This document shows, one piece after another, positions 1 through 11,425 of a stretch of 64,000 bases of DNA. This DNA comes from Candidatus Peribacteria bacterium RIFOXYB1_FULL_54_35 (GTDB taxonomy: Bacteria; Patescibacteriota; Gracilibacteria; Peribacterales; Peribacteraceae). Both the position numbers and the translations under genes were made by a program. The number at the start of each line of letters is the position of its first letter. The first letter of the stretch is position 1. Location: the NCBI GenBank assembly GCA_001787755.1, contig MFYJ01000011.1:174436-238435 (forward strand), written 5' to 3'. The notes below the pieces were generated by a model. The model had not been told where the DNA came from. It searched no databases and worked only from the letters and a program-made list of their open reading frames with translations.

Positions 1-164
1 TGTGCGAGCGCGAGCGCTTCGCTGGAGTGCTTAAGCGAGAGGCCTGTACGCGCAGCGGAAGTGGAGAGGAGGAGGACAGATGCGGTGACCGCAAGAGAGA
101 TGGTCCCAACTACCAGAACGCTGAGAAGAAAGATGTACCCCCGATGCTGTGAAGAGTACTTCAT
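1..164 (-). CDS. Prepilin-like protein, 3' part cut by window edge
   Basis: A short reading frame starting at ATG 164 and running off the left edge; about 54 codons are visible. The start overlaps the TGA of the upstream gene in a 4-bp ATGA, so it is probably translationally coupled. The visible N-terminus is a short basic leader, then G|Y followed by about 20 hydrophobic residues (GYIFLLSVLVVG, then small residues), then SLKHSSEALALA. This matches a class III prepilin signal followed by the alpha-1 helix of a pseudopilin. The usual Glu at mature position 5 is not visible. It lies in the pilus operon with PilB and PilC, so a minor pilin role is likely. The C-terminal domain is not in the window. 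Confidence 0.7.
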   Translation of the reverse strand, partial: MKYSSQHRGYIFLLSVLVVGTISLAVTASVLLLSTSAARTGLSLKHSSEALALA

Positions 165-1615
165 GGGCCGGGTTGGATGATTTCGAACGCATCGTTTGTA
201 GCGAGAAATACGCGGTCTTTCAGCATATCGTAGAATATGCCGCTCGCTGCTCCGTTCGGACTATCGTAATAGGTGAGCTCTGCGGGGAGACCACCCGAAA
301 GACGATGGGGATCGATAACCTGCAGCTCCTTGTCCGGATGGCTGGATGCCAGGAAGACGTACCGTCCCCCCGGTTCCACCGCGATATCGGATGCATTGCC
401 ACCCACTTCGTAGTACCAGGGCCCCGGTGGCGGTGATGGTACGACGCTCTCTGAGATATCAAAGAGAATGAGTTCTTCTATACTTGTCCCATCGAGCCGG
501 CCAAGCAGGGCGGCAGTCCCAAATACAGCGATGGCACTGCCATCGTGAACATCGGTAAGGTTGTATCCTACCCCCGGAGCATCAGTCAGATTTGCCGGAT
601 CGAACGCATCGACCACTCTCAGCTCCGCGACATCCTGGGTGCTCCCGGCGTAGATGTAGGCCTGGTGGACTTCAATGTCCATGAAACCTCCGGCGTTATT
701 CATAGAATCGAGGAGGGCGAGAACGCCTCCGGACGCGCTGAACGAATAGAGTTCATTTACCAAACCATCCTCGCTCGCCCCTACGAAGAGCGTCCCGTTG
801 AAGTAACCCAGTGACCGTGCACGGTCATCTGCGGGAATACCCTCCTGATCGATGAGATCACCAGAAGAGAGGGTACTCGGCGAAGAAATATTATAGGAAC
901 GGAGTTCGGAGGAAGCATCCGATGTCAGCACATACAGCACGTCGCCAACGGCGAGAAGATCATATCCTGCCGCCCCCAGAGAGAAAGAGTTTGCTGTGCG
1001 AACAGGATTGCTAAGATTAGAAATATCAAAAACATAGAGCCCGGTCGTGTTGCCGCTTGTGACAAAAGCATAATTGCCTTTGACTATTACCTTGTTAAAA
1101 AGAACACCAATGTCTGTGTACGCACCCTGCGGTGAAACGTCCGACCAATCCCCAATGGGCTGCACTTTACGCCAATTGGTTATTTCCGTTGTGAGAACCA
1201 CGCTTCCCGAGCGTCCCATCCCATGGTTCCACGCCGTCTGTGCGACCGCGAAAACGGTATCTGCCCCGGATGCAGCAATCGTGACATGAGAAGCATACCC
1301 ATCGGATGTAGTAGCACCGGACTCTGTGAGTTCCCATGTGCCTCCAAGCCCTACTCGTACCCCATGATCTCCCTCCGTAAGAAGGGAGAAATCCTGATCA
1401 CGCATGGTGCGGAGTGCCTCGAGAGACTGCTCTGCAAGAAATGCTCCACGCATATGATCGCCGCTTGCGAGAAAGCCGCGCTGGCTGAAGAGAAGACTGG
1501 ACCCTACTGCAATGATGAAGAGACCAAACACCACGACCCCCAGGAGGGCATCGAGCATCATGAAGCCACCATGGACCCTGCAATGAGGTGAGCTTGTTCG
1601 CACTGTAGCTCTCAT
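161..1615 (-). CDS. Minor pilin-like protein with propeller-type repeats
   Basis: Prepilin-like protein of about 484 residues from ATG 1615; an in-frame ATG at 1654 is also possible. Residues 1-16 are a basic leader, then G|F and a hydrophobic helix (MMLDALLGVVVFGLF) with an acidic residue near mature position 5, the class III signal cleaved by PilD. About 130 residues of pilin-like head follow (AFLAEQSLEALRTMRDQ). From about residue 180 to the end there are repeats of the type VKGNYAFV..GLYVFDISN, resembling LVIVD-type beta-propeller repeats of surface proteins. A pilin stalk fused to a large propeller suggests a tip or minor pilin that displays a binding domain. It sits directly upstream of another prepilin-like gene with an ATGA overlap. 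Confidence 0.75.
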   Translation of the reverse strand: MRATVRTSSPHCRVHGGFMMLDALLGVVVFGLFIIAVGSSLLFSQRGFLASGDHMRGAFLAEQSLEALRTMRDQDFSLLTEGDHGVRVGLGGTWELTESGATTSDGYASHVTIAASGADTVFAVAQTAWNHGMGRSGSVVLTTEITNWRKVQPIGDWSDVSPQGAYTDIGVLFNKVIVKGNYAFVTSGNTTGLYVFDISNLSNPVRTANSFSLGAAGYDLLAVGDVLYVLTSDASSELRSYNISSPSTLSSGDLIDQEGIPADDRARSLGYFNGTLFVGASEDGLVNELYSFSASGGVLALLDSMNNAGGFMDIEVHQAYIYAGSTQDVAELRVVDAFDPANLTDAPGVGYNLTDVHDGSAIAVFGTAALLGRLDGTSIEELILFDISESVVPSPPPGPWYYEVGGNASDIAVEPGGRYVFLASSHPDKELQVIDPHRLSGGLPAELTYYDSPNGAASGIFYDMLKDRVFLATNDAFEIIQPGP

Positions 1616-1654
1616 ACTAGCAGTGATACGAACTAAACCGAAGACGCGGCTCAC

Positions 1655-1742
1655 ATAAAGCTGTTCCGGATCGCCAATTTGGGTTGGGCGGCTAGCGACT
1701 AGCTACACGCTAATCGCTAACCGCTAACCGCTCATTGTCTAC
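1655..1742. repeat. Intergenic heptanucleotide repeat
   Basis: Short gap between two prepilin-like genes. Positions 1708-1732 are a run of 7-nt units (CGCTAAT, CGCTAAC, CGCTAAC, then CGCT), preceded by degenerate GCTAGCGACTAGCT at 1691-1704. No gene, promoter or terminator is evident. Similar AGCT/GCTAA-type heptads occur at 10824-10875, 46825-46855 and 51255-51345. Confidence 0.6.
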
Positions 1743-4700
<2,958 letters not shown>

Positions 4701-4754
4701 AGTGGAGAAGGGTAGGGGATGGGGGGAATTCAAACTGAATCGTTTCCAGCGGGA

Positions 4755-6254
4755 TTATGATCTCCCGACATTGCCAACGACGCTGTAAATTGGAACGATA
4801 ATAGCAAAAGCGATAGTCCCTACGAGGGCACCAATGAAAAGAAGGAGCATCGGCTCGAGAATAATAGGAAGTTTCTCCGCAGTCTCTTCGGCCTTCTTCT
4901 CATAGATGTCCGCTATTTTAAGCAAAGTGGCAGAAAGTGTTCCGGAGCGTTCTCCTGTCACCACTAATTGCTGGACAGAAACGGGAAGGAGTTTCCTTGT
5001 ATGGGGCATCATCTCAAATGCTTTTGCAAACGAGTCCCCGACATTGATGCGCGCAAGAAGCTTTGTGTAGAACGATTTGTAGGAATAGACCTGCGTTACG
5101 TCCGCCAGTGATTCCAATGCCTCTACCAGAGGAACACCCGCACGGAGGAGCCCGCCCATGATCACGCCAAAACGTGCGATGGTCGCCTCTTTCGCAAGAC
5201 TGCCGATCCCCGGGATGCGGAACATGAACCACTGTGTCACAGCCTTGAAGCGCGTGAATCTTGAAAGAAGCGAAAGAAAGATGAAGAAGAGAATCATGAG
5301 CGGTACGACTTTCATGCCGTATGCCTCGAAGAACTTCGACACTTCAATGACAATACGTGTCGCGAGAGGAAGATCCACATTCAGCGAGTAGAGAACCTGC
5401 ACAAGATTCGGGAGCACAAACATACCAAGGCCCATCACGATGACAAACATCATGGTGAGAACAATGGTCGGATAGATCATGGCCATCTTCACCTTTTGTT
5501 TCAGTGCATGGTCTTTTTCCTGCTGATCTGACAGATATTCCAAATTGCGGGCCAGATTCCCCGCATCTTCGCCAATGTGCACCAGTGCTATTTCATACGG
5601 ACTGAAAAAGCAGGTGTCCTCCATGGCCCGCCAGAACGAGCTTCCATTCTCAACGGAAACAATGACTTTGCCGACCATTTTCTTCACTGCCTTCGAACGC
5701 ACTTCTGCTTCGAACGCACGGAGAGAGTCAAGGAGAGGAAGCCCCGCATTCAACATGGTCGCGAGGGTTTGGACGAAAAGGTGGCGGTACCTCCCCATAC
5801 CAAGGTAATTCAGTGTCTGGAAAAAAACGGCGACTGGATTCTTCTTCTTCTTTTCGCGCACCTCAATGACAAATGGGCGCTCCTTGGATTCCCCTGCTGC
5901 TGCTTCCTCCTTCTCTTCCCCTTGCTCCTTGTTTTTCTTTCCATGTCCAAAAGAGAAGAACCTGTGTTTCTTCTCTGCTTTCTTCTCTTTCACCTCACCG
6001 GCACTTTTGGGAGTAGCTTTAGAGCGCTTCCCAAACGTATTTGCGCCGCTCTGTACTCTCTCTTTCTTCTTGTTTTCCTCCGACTGATCTGATGTCCGCT
6101 CTTTCTCTTCTGGTTGCTCTTTCATCATCTCTTCCTTCTGCACCTGTTTTCCCTTTGGGGACGTCTTTCCCTGTTTCTTCTTGGGTACCACATGCCTGAG
6201 CATCGCAGAGATCCCCTTTTTTCCAGCCGATGCAGACTTACTTTTTCTTGCCAT
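4755..6254 (-). CDS. pilC: PilC/GspF-type inner membrane platform protein
   Basis: Polytopic inner membrane protein that anchors the pilus assembly ATPase and pilin polymerisation. Start chosen at ATG 6254 (MARKSKSASAGKKG), which overlaps the end of pilB by 17 bp; an upstream ATG at 6299 would deepen the overlap. The first 140 or so residues are a Lys/Glu-rich low-complexity extension absent from classical PilC. Two T2SSF domains follow: the first begins with QTLATMLNAGLPLLDSLRAF, the second with TIARFGVIMGGLLRAGVPLVEALE. Three hydrophobic segments are visible (IYPTIVLTMMFVIVMGLG, VVPLMILFFIFLSLL, LLLFIGALVGTIAFAIIVPIYS). It lies between pilB and the prepilin genes. High confidence in family; the role of the charged extension is unknown. 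Confidence 0.93.
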   Translation of the reverse strand: MARKSKSASAGKKGISAMLRHVVPKKKQGKTSPKGKQVQKEEMMKEQPEEKERTSDQSEENKKKERVQSGANTFGKRSKATPKSAGEVKEKKAEKKHRFFSFGHGKKNKEQGEEKEEAAAGESKERPFVIEVREKKKKNPVAVFFQTLNYLGMGRYRHLFVQTLATMLNAGLPLLDSLRAFEAEVRSKAVKKMVGKVIVSVENGSSFWRAMEDTCFFSPYEIALVHIGEDAGNLARNLEYLSDQQEKDHALKQKVKMAMIYPTIVLTMMFVIVMGLGMFVLPNLVQVLYSLNVDLPLATRIVIEVSKFFEAYGMKVVPLMILFFIFLSLLSRFTRFKAVTQWFMFRIPGIGSLAKEATIARFGVIMGGLLRAGVPLVEALESLADVTQVYSYKSFYTKLLARINVGDSFAKAFEMMPHTRKLLPVSVQQLVVTGERSGTLSATLLKIADIYEKKAEETAEKLPIILEPMLLLFIGALVGTIAFAIIVPIYSVVGNVGRS

Positions 6255-8139
6255 GCTTGCCGTAGATTTCAAAGACAACTTCGGGTGGTGCCGCCACACG
6301 CATGAGCTCCTCGATCGTGGTGATCCCCGCCTCCATCTTTTCGAACCCGTCTTCGAACATAAGCTTCATACCCTGCTTGCGAGCAAGGAGACTGATGTCC
6401 GCACTCGTAGCCCGTGCGATAATGAGTTCTTCAATCTCCTGTGTGACAATAAGCAATTCGTGGATACCAATGCGCCCGCGGTATCCTGTGTTTCCACAGG
6501 CATCACACCCCTTTCCTTTGTAGAGAGTGACTTTTCCCTGCTTGAAAAATTTCCCTGCACCGGGAAAGAGGCTGCGTGCTTCCTGCCCCGGGATGCTGTA
6601 GCTATACCTGCAATGGGGGCAAATGCGCCGCAGGAGCCGCTGCCCAATGACTATCTCGAGTGTGGAAGCGAGTAGAAAAGGCTCCAGACCCATATCAATG
6701 AGACGCGGCACTGCTGTCGCCGCATCGTTGCTGTGGAGTGTTGAGAAGAGAAGGTGCCCTGTGAGAGCGGCATTTACGGCGATTTCCGCCGTTTCCCCGT
6801 CACGTATCTCTCCCACGAGAATCACATTGGGATCCTGGCGTACGAGCGCACGCAGGCCGGATGCAAACGTGAGGTTCGCTTCGGGGTTCGTCTGAATGTG
6901 ATTGATGCCAGCAATCTTGTACTCCACTGGATCTTCTATCGTGGAAATATTCACATCGGGTGTATTGCGCAGAATAACGAGCGCATAGAGCGTGGTAGAC
7001 TTGCCCGATCCTGTCGGCCCGGTAGCCAGAAGCATGCCGAATGGCTTGCGTGCCGCCTTTTCGAGTACCTCCTGGTTCTCTTTTGAGAAACCAAGTTCGG
7101 AGAGCGTGAGGCTGCTCACGTAGGATGCAAGCAGACGCATCACTGCCTTCTCGCCATCTACAACCGGCACAATGGAAACGCGGATATCGATGGTGGAACC
7201 GTCCGGAGACACATGGCGGATGGCGCCGTCCTGCGGGGCAAAGTGCTCGTCGATACGCATGTTGGCTTCAATCTTGATGAGGTTCACAACTCCCTCGTAG
7301 TAGATTTTTGGTATGCGCCCTGCCTCGTGCATCACACCGTCCACACGGAAGCGGACAATCGTAAACTTGTCTCCCTGCGGCTCGAAATGGATGTCGGAAG
7401 CGCGCAGCTGAATGGCATCGTTAATGATTTCTACCAAAATTTCCGGTGCCACCTCCTTTTCCGCATCAACAATCTGCTGGAAACGAGTGGCAAGCGGCTT
7501 GCGGTAGCGGAGGAACATCGCCTCTATGCCCTCTTTGGAAGCAAAGACATACGTGATCTTCCCCTTGAACCCCTCTGCCTCTGCCTTCTTCCTCCCCAGA
7601 CCAAAGAAACCTCCCCCCGCTTTCTTTTTCTCTTTTACTTCTTTCTCCTTGCTCTTGGGCTTTTCTTCCTTGCCCTTTTCTTTCTTTGGTTCTTCTGATT
7701 TTTTTTCCTCTTCTTCTCCCTTCTTCTCTTTCTTCTTCTCCGTGCTTTCTTCCTCCGGAAACACTGCTTCCTCCTTTCCCAGATTTACCCGAATGACCTC
7801 TTCCAGATTTTCCTGCTGTGGATCCGTTGTCGCGATTTTCACAGAATTTTCTTTCTTCTCCACAACAATGACAAAGTATTTCCGTGCAATTGCTTCCGGC
7901 AGGGAGGCGAGTTCCTCCGTGCTCGGCGGATTCGTCTGCAAATCATAAAACTCCAGTTTGTAGTGCTCTGCGAGAGCACCCTGTATGAGACTGGGAGTAA
8001 TGAGCCCCTGCCCACTGAGTACATTGATCAGCGATTGTTTATTCTCTTTTGCCTCCAGCAACGCATTCTGCAGTTCCTCTTCGGAGAGATAGCTCTGCTT
8101 CACGAGGATCTGGCCGACAGCGACATCTTCGAGTGGCAT
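6238..8139 (-). CDS. pilB: PilB/GspE-type pilus assembly ATPase
   Basis: Cytoplasmic hexameric ATPase that powers pilus extension, 633 residues. The N-terminus (about 5-70) is a MshEN/T2SSE_N-like domain (VGQILVKQSYLSEEEL, GLITPSLIQGALAEHY). A highly charged Lys/Glu insertion of about 50 residues, unusual for the family, follows at roughly 135-190. The catalytic core has Walker A GPTGSGKSTT (about residue 378), an Asp box STIEDPVEY, Walker B VILVGEIRDGETAEIA, and a His box LLFSTLHSND. Two CxxC pairs (CPHC and CDAC) form the zinc site typical of PilB/GspE. Three nucleotides separate it from the receiver gene upstream. Assembly rather than PilT-type retraction function is inferred from the N-domain and zinc motif. 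Confidence 0.95.
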   Translation of the reverse strand: MPLEDVAVGQILVKQSYLSEEELQNALLEAKENKQSLINVLSGQGLITPSLIQGALAEHYKLEFYDLQTNPPSTEELASLPEAIARKYFVIVVEKKENSVKIATTDPQQENLEEVIRVNLGKEEAVFPEEESTEKKKEKKGEEEEKKSEEPKKEKGKEEKPKSKEKEVKEKKKAGGGFFGLGRKKAEAEGFKGKITYVFASKEGIEAMFLRYRKPLATRFQQIVDAEKEVAPEILVEIINDAIQLRASDIHFEPQGDKFTIVRFRVDGVMHEAGRIPKIYYEGVVNLIKIEANMRIDEHFAPQDGAIRHVSPDGSTIDIRVSIVPVVDGEKAVMRLLASYVSSLTLSELGFSKENQEVLEKAARKPFGMLLATGPTGSGKSTTLYALVILRNTPDVNISTIEDPVEYKIAGINHIQTNPEANLTFASGLRALVRQDPNVILVGEIRDGETAEIAVNAALTGHLLFSTLHSNDAATAVPRLIDMGLEPFLLASTLEIVIGQRLLRRICPHCRYSYSIPGQEARSLFPGAGKFFKQGKVTLYKGKGCDACGNTGYRGRIGIHELLIVTQEIEELIIARATSADISLLARKQGMKLMFEDGFEKMEAGITTIEELMRVAAPPEVVFEIYGKHGKKK

Positions 8140-8142
8140 ACG

Positions 8143-8559
8143 CTAGAGGGCAGTTTTTACACGTTTAATAATGTCTGTAATAGGTGTGTTGGATTTCACA
8201 AAGTAATCCACCGCACCAAGCTCTTTGGAACGCGTGCGGTCTTCATCCTGTCCCAGATTGGAGAGAATAATAATCTGGCAGTTTTTCTTCCTGCTCTTCA
8301 GTTCCTCCATGAAAGTAAAACCATCCATCTGCGGCATAATGAGGTCGAGAAGAATCATGTCATATTTGTTCTTCAGCGCTTCCTCCAGAGCATCTTTTCC
8401 ATTCACACACACGGTGGTATCGAACCCTTCGTGTTGGAACTTCAGTTCCAGCGCATGCGCCAGAGGACGCTCATCTTCAACAATGAGAATTTTTTTACCC
8501 TCTCTCCCGGGCTTTGCCTCTGGTTTTTCTTTATCTGCAGACTGGGGCTTCGCAGGCAT
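8143..8559 (-). CDS. CheY-like response regulator receiver
   Basis: Single-domain receiver of about 138 residues from ATG 8559; the frame is open upstream to 8706 but that part looks non-coding. After a Lys/Pro-rich leader of about 22 residues it has KILIVEDERPLAHAL (acidic pocket), the phospho-acceptor Asp in MILLDLIMPQMDG, Ser in IIILSNLG, and Lys in VDYFVKSN. There is no output domain, so it probably acts by protein contact, as PilG/PilH-type receivers do in other pilus systems. It is first in the pilus operon, 3 nt before pilB, which suggests control of the motor. No histidine kinase is seen in the window. Confidence 0.88.
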   Translation of the reverse strand: MPAKPQSADKEKPEAKPGREGKKILIVEDERPLAHALELKFQHEGFDTTVCVNGKDALEEALKNKYDMILLDLIMPQMDGFTFMEELKSRKKNCQIIILSNLGQDEDRTRSKELGAVDYFVKSNTPITDIIKRVKTAL

Positions 8560-8711
8560 AGTACGAGTAATGAATCCTCTTATTTTAGCAAAAAAACTGC
8601 TTTTAGGCAATGCGGCCCCCCTGCTCGTTTTTCTCCGGGACAACACTGGCAATACCGCACATTGCCTGTACACTTTTATGCTGGTTCTTTCCTTTGTCTG
8701 ACACACCTCTC

Positions 8712-10223
8712 ATGGGTAAACGCGCTCTTCTTTCTGTCTCCGATAAGTCCGGCATTGCAGATTTCGCCCGGGCACTCGCGGAACTTGGGTTTGAAATTCT
8801 CTCCACAGGTGGAACACAAAAGGCCCTAGAGAAAGCCAAAATCCCTGTGACGCCAGTGGAAAAAATCACACAGTTCCCTGAGTGTTTCGGGGGACGGGTG
8901 AAAACAATGCATCCGGCAGTGACCGGCGGCATCCTCTTCCGGCGTGGCAACGCCGAAGACAGAAAAGAAGCAAAGGAGCACAACATCGCACCTATCGACA
9001 TTGTTGCTGTGAACCTCTACCCCTTCGAAGAAGCATCCAGGGACAAAACAAAAGCGAGAGAGGCACTCATCGAACAGATTGATATTGGCGGTCCCACGCT
9101 CCTCCGCAGCGCGGCAAAAAATTATGCCGATGTCACCGTACTCTGCGATCCAGCCGACTACAGCCGGGTAATTGATGAGCTGCGAGCCCACGGTGAAACT
9201 TCCCCCGCCTGCAGGGCAGAGCTTGCTGCCAAGGTTTTTGCGCGTACCGCGGCATATGACGGGATCATCGCCGAGGTGCTCTCGGGAGGGCGGAGTAAAG
9301 GGCTGATGCTCACCAATGAATTGGCTCTCCGCTACGGAGAGAACCCGCATCAGTGGGGAAAATACTATGATGTCGCTGGACATGGCCGGCGATGGGAAGT
9401 GCTGCAGGAAGAGAAGAAAATGAGCTACCTCAATATTCTGGATGCGGATAGCGCCATCAATCTTGTCTGTGAATTTGAGGAGCCCACTGCCGCCTGCATC
9501 AAGCACGCCAACCCCAGCGGAGTAGCGAGCCACTTAGATATCACCGAAGCATTCCAGCGGAGTTTCGATGCTGACCGCCTCTCTGCGTTCGGCGTGATCG
9601 TCGCCCTCAACCGGGAATGCCCGAAGGGAGTAGTCCAAAAAATTATTGACCAGAAGATTTTCGCAGAAGTGCTCATTGCTCCAAGCTTCTCAGGTGAAGC
9701 ATTGGAACTTCTCAAGCAGAAGCCACGGATCCGCGTTATACGCTGTGAATGTCCACGGGCTGAAGATCTGGTGACATACCGCTCCATGCTCGGCGGCATC
9801 CTGGTGCAGGACGCCGATACAAAGGAAGTGGCAAAAGATAATCTGACCTGTGTCACAGAGGTGAAACCAACGAAGCAACAAATAGAGGATCTGCTCTTTG
9901 CCTGGAAAGTAGTCAAGCACGCCAAAAGCAACGCCATCGTATTCGCGAAGGACAAGGTAAGCACGGGAATCGGTTGTGGGCAAACAAGCCGTGTGGACTC
10001 CACGATCATCGCAGCAAGGCGCGCAGGAGAGAAAGCGAAGGGATCCATGATGGCCAGCGATGCATTCTTCCCCTTCGCAGATTCTGTGGAAGAAGCAGCG
10101 AAGCATGGGATCGCCGCCATTATTCAGCCAGGGGGATCCATCCGGGACAAAGAGGTGATTGCGAAAGCAAACGAGCTCCTTATCCCGATGGTCGTGACAG
10201 GTATCAGAGGATTCAGACATTGA
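8712..10223 (+). CDS. purH: Bifunctional AICAR transformylase/IMP cyclohydrolase
   Basis: Catalyses the last two steps of IMP synthesis: formylation of AICAR with 10-formyl-THF, then ring closure. Start at ATG 8712 (MGKRALLSVSDKSG), the canonical PurH N-terminus; upstream in-frame codons to 8610 do not match the family. About 503 residues, normal length. The N-terminal MGS-like cyclohydrolase domain has SVSDKSG, STGGT and the GRVKTMHP loop. The C-terminal transformylase domain has YGENPHQ, KHANPSG and the end ...MVVTGIRGFRH. It is the only purine gene in the window. It is convergent with recR; the two stop codons are one nucleotide apart with no terminator hairpin between them. Confidence 0.97.
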   Translation: MGKRALLSVSDKSGIADFARALAELGFEILSTGGTQKALEKAKIPVTPVEKITQFPECFGGRVKTMHPAVTGGILFRRGNAEDRKEAKEHNIAPIDIVAVNLYPFEEASRDKTKAREALIEQIDIGGPTLLRSAAKNYADVTVLCDPADYSRVIDELRAHGETSPACRAELAAKVFARTAAYDGIIAEVLSGGRSKGLMLTNELALRYGENPHQWGKYYDVAGHGRRWEVLQEEKKMSYLNILDADSAINLVCEFEEPTAACIKHANPSGVASHLDITEAFQRSFDADRLSAFGVIVALNRECPKGVVQKIIDQKIFAEVLIAPSFSGEALELLKQKPRIRVIRCECPRAEDLVTYRSMLGGILVQDADTKEVAKDNLTCVTEVKPTKQQIEDLLFAWKVVKHAKSNAIVFAKDKVSTGIGCGQTSRVDSTIIAARRAGEKAKGSMMASDAFFPFADSVEEAAKHGIAAIIQPGGSIRDKEVIAKANELLIPMVVTGIRGFRH

Positions 10224-10224
10224 A

Positions 10225-10821
10225 TCACAGCACCCTTCTTCCTGCGATTGCTTCTTTCAGAGTGATTTGGTCTGCGAACTCGATATCCGCCCCCATGGGG
10301 AGTCCATGTGCGAGGCGGGAAACCTTCGGGACAAACCCATCGAGTTTCTGTTTGATGTACGTTGCCGTTGCCTCACCTTCCACATCTGGATTGGTGGCCA
10401 CGATCACTTCCTTCACACTCCCATCCGCACAACGCCTGATGAGCTCCGCAAGTTTGAGCTGCTCAGGACCCATGCCGTCGATAGGGGAGAGCACGCCGTG
10501 GAGAACGTGATACACACCCTTGTAGGATGTACGTTCAAAAGAAATGACATCGAGAGGATTCTCTACTACGAGAATTATTGCCCTGTCCCGCGCGGAATTG
10601 GTGCAGATGGAGCACTGCTCCTGCAGTGCGACCATCTGGCAGCTGCTGCAATACTTGAGTTCATTCTTGAGCTTCGTGAGTGCTTTCCCCAAGTTCTCAG
10701 GAGAAGCCTTTGAACTCCTGAGGAGATGGAATGTCAGGCGCTCTGCGGACTTGGGGCCAATGCCCGGAAGTTTGGAAAACTCCTCAATGGTCTGCTGAAT
10801 CTGTGGGGGGAGAAGAGACAT
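10225..10821 (-). CDS. recR: Recombination mediator RecR
   Basis: 198 residues, normal RecR length. It works with RecF/RecO to load RecA on gapped DNA. An N-terminal helix-hairpin-helix (FSKLPGIGPKSAERLTFHLL) is followed by a C4 zinc finger (YCSSC...CSIC), then a TOPRIM domain with ILVVENPLDV and VIVATNPDVEGEATA. The Glu in VVENP and the Asp in NPDVEG fit the TOPRIM acidic residues. Start ATG 10821. Just upstream is an AGCT-type repeat with an 11-bp inverted repeat. Convergent with purH. Confidence 0.96.
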   Translation of the reverse strand: MSLLPPQIQQTIEEFSKLPGIGPKSAERLTFHLLRSSKASPENLGKALTKLKNELKYCSSCQMVALQEQCSICTNSARDRAIILVVENPLDVISFERTSYKGVYHVLHGVLSPIDGMGPEQLKLAELIRRCADGSVKEVIVATNPDVEGEATATYIKQKLDGFVPKVSRLAHGLPMGADIEFADQITLKEAIAGRRVL

Positions 10822-10871
10822 GACAGCTTTCAGCTTAAAGCTAATGGCTGAAAGCTGAAAGCTAATAGCTG
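10822..10871. repeat. AGCT heptad repeat with 11-bp inverted repeat
   Basis: Between smpB and recR. CAGCTTTCAGC (10824-10834) is perfectly complementary to GCTGAAAGCTG (10847-10857). The same stretch can be read as 7-nt units AGCTAAT, GGCTGAA, AGCTGAA, AGCTAAT (10839-10866). It could fold as a hairpin in the smpB-recR transcript, but no T-run follows, so a simple terminator is unlikely. Confidence 0.6.
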
Positions 10872-11312
10872 TTAATAGTCTTCCCCCCTGTGCAGTTTCT
10901 TCTTTACTTCTTTCTCCCGAATCTTCTGCCGCTTGTCGAACCTGCTTTTCCCTTTCCCCAGACCAAGAAGCACTTTGATGTACTTTCCCGCCCGTACCTC
11001 CAGTGGAATAATGGTGATACCCTTTTCATCCGATGCTGACTGCAGCCTCTGAACATCAGCTTTCGAGAGGAGCAGGGGGCGATCTCTGCCGGGATCGTAA
11101 CTCTCCAGCCCCGATGCAAATTGATACGCAGCGATTTTCATGCCCTTGAGAACCGGTTTTCCATGCAGGAAGGAAACGTACGAACCCGCGAGATTCGCGT
11201 TGCCGTTCCGGCAGGACTTCACTTCCTGGCCCGTGAGCATGAGGCCTGCTTCCACCGTATCGAGTATCTCGTAGTCGTACCGGGCACGCCGATTCTGGGC
11301 GACAATTTTCAC
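10872..11312 (-). CDS. smpB: SsrA-binding protein SmpB
   Basis: Binds tmRNA and delivers it to stalled ribosomes. The frame is open upstream to ATG 11405, but family alignment by eye places the N-terminus at KIVAQNRRARYDYEIL, so a GTG start at 11312 (or the adjacent GTG at 11315) is preferred, giving about 146 residues. Seen: NRRARYDYEI, GLMLTGQEVKS, NLAGSYVSF and a basic tail ending in KIREKEVKKKLHRGEDY, typical of SmpB. The tmRNA gene itself was not found nearby. A strong promoter at 11391-11419 on the opposite strand starts a divergent non-coding RNA. Confidence 0.93.
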   Translation of the reverse strand: MKIVAQNRRARYDYEILDTVEAGLMLTGQEVKSCRNGNANLAGSYVSFLHGKPVLKGMKIAAYQFASGLESYDPGRDRPLLLSKADVQRLQSASDEKGITIIPLEVRAGKYIKVLLGLGKGKSRFDKRQKIREKEVKKKLHRGEDY

Positions 11313-11390
11313 CACCGTTGCAGTATGCGCGAAAGCGCTTGGAGAGCCAATAGAAAGCCCTGAACCAGGGATTCTAACTGTAAGGAATCC

Positions 11391-11419
11391 TTGACACTCT
11401 GGCAATATTTGGGTACCAT
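11391..11419 (+). promoter_or_regulatory. Strong sigma-70-like promoter for ncRNA
   Basis: A perfect -35 TTGACA (11391-11396), a 17-nt spacer and -10 TACCAT (11414-11419). The predicted start is near 11426, exactly where the first stem of the downstream structured RNA begins. The same TTGACA-17-TACCAT layout precedes the other structured RNA at 25547-25575. Confidence 0.7.
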
Positions 11420-11425
11420 GGGCCC

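Noticed and set aside
11358..11372. tRNA-like T-arm (CCCTG-GTT-CAGGG on minus)
   Set aside because: No acceptor, D or anticodon arms around it; only a small hairpin.
11313..11405. Longer SmpB N-terminus from ATG 11405
   Set aside because: SmpB proteins begin at the KIVAQN region; the extra 31 residues include promoter DNA of the divergent ncRNA.
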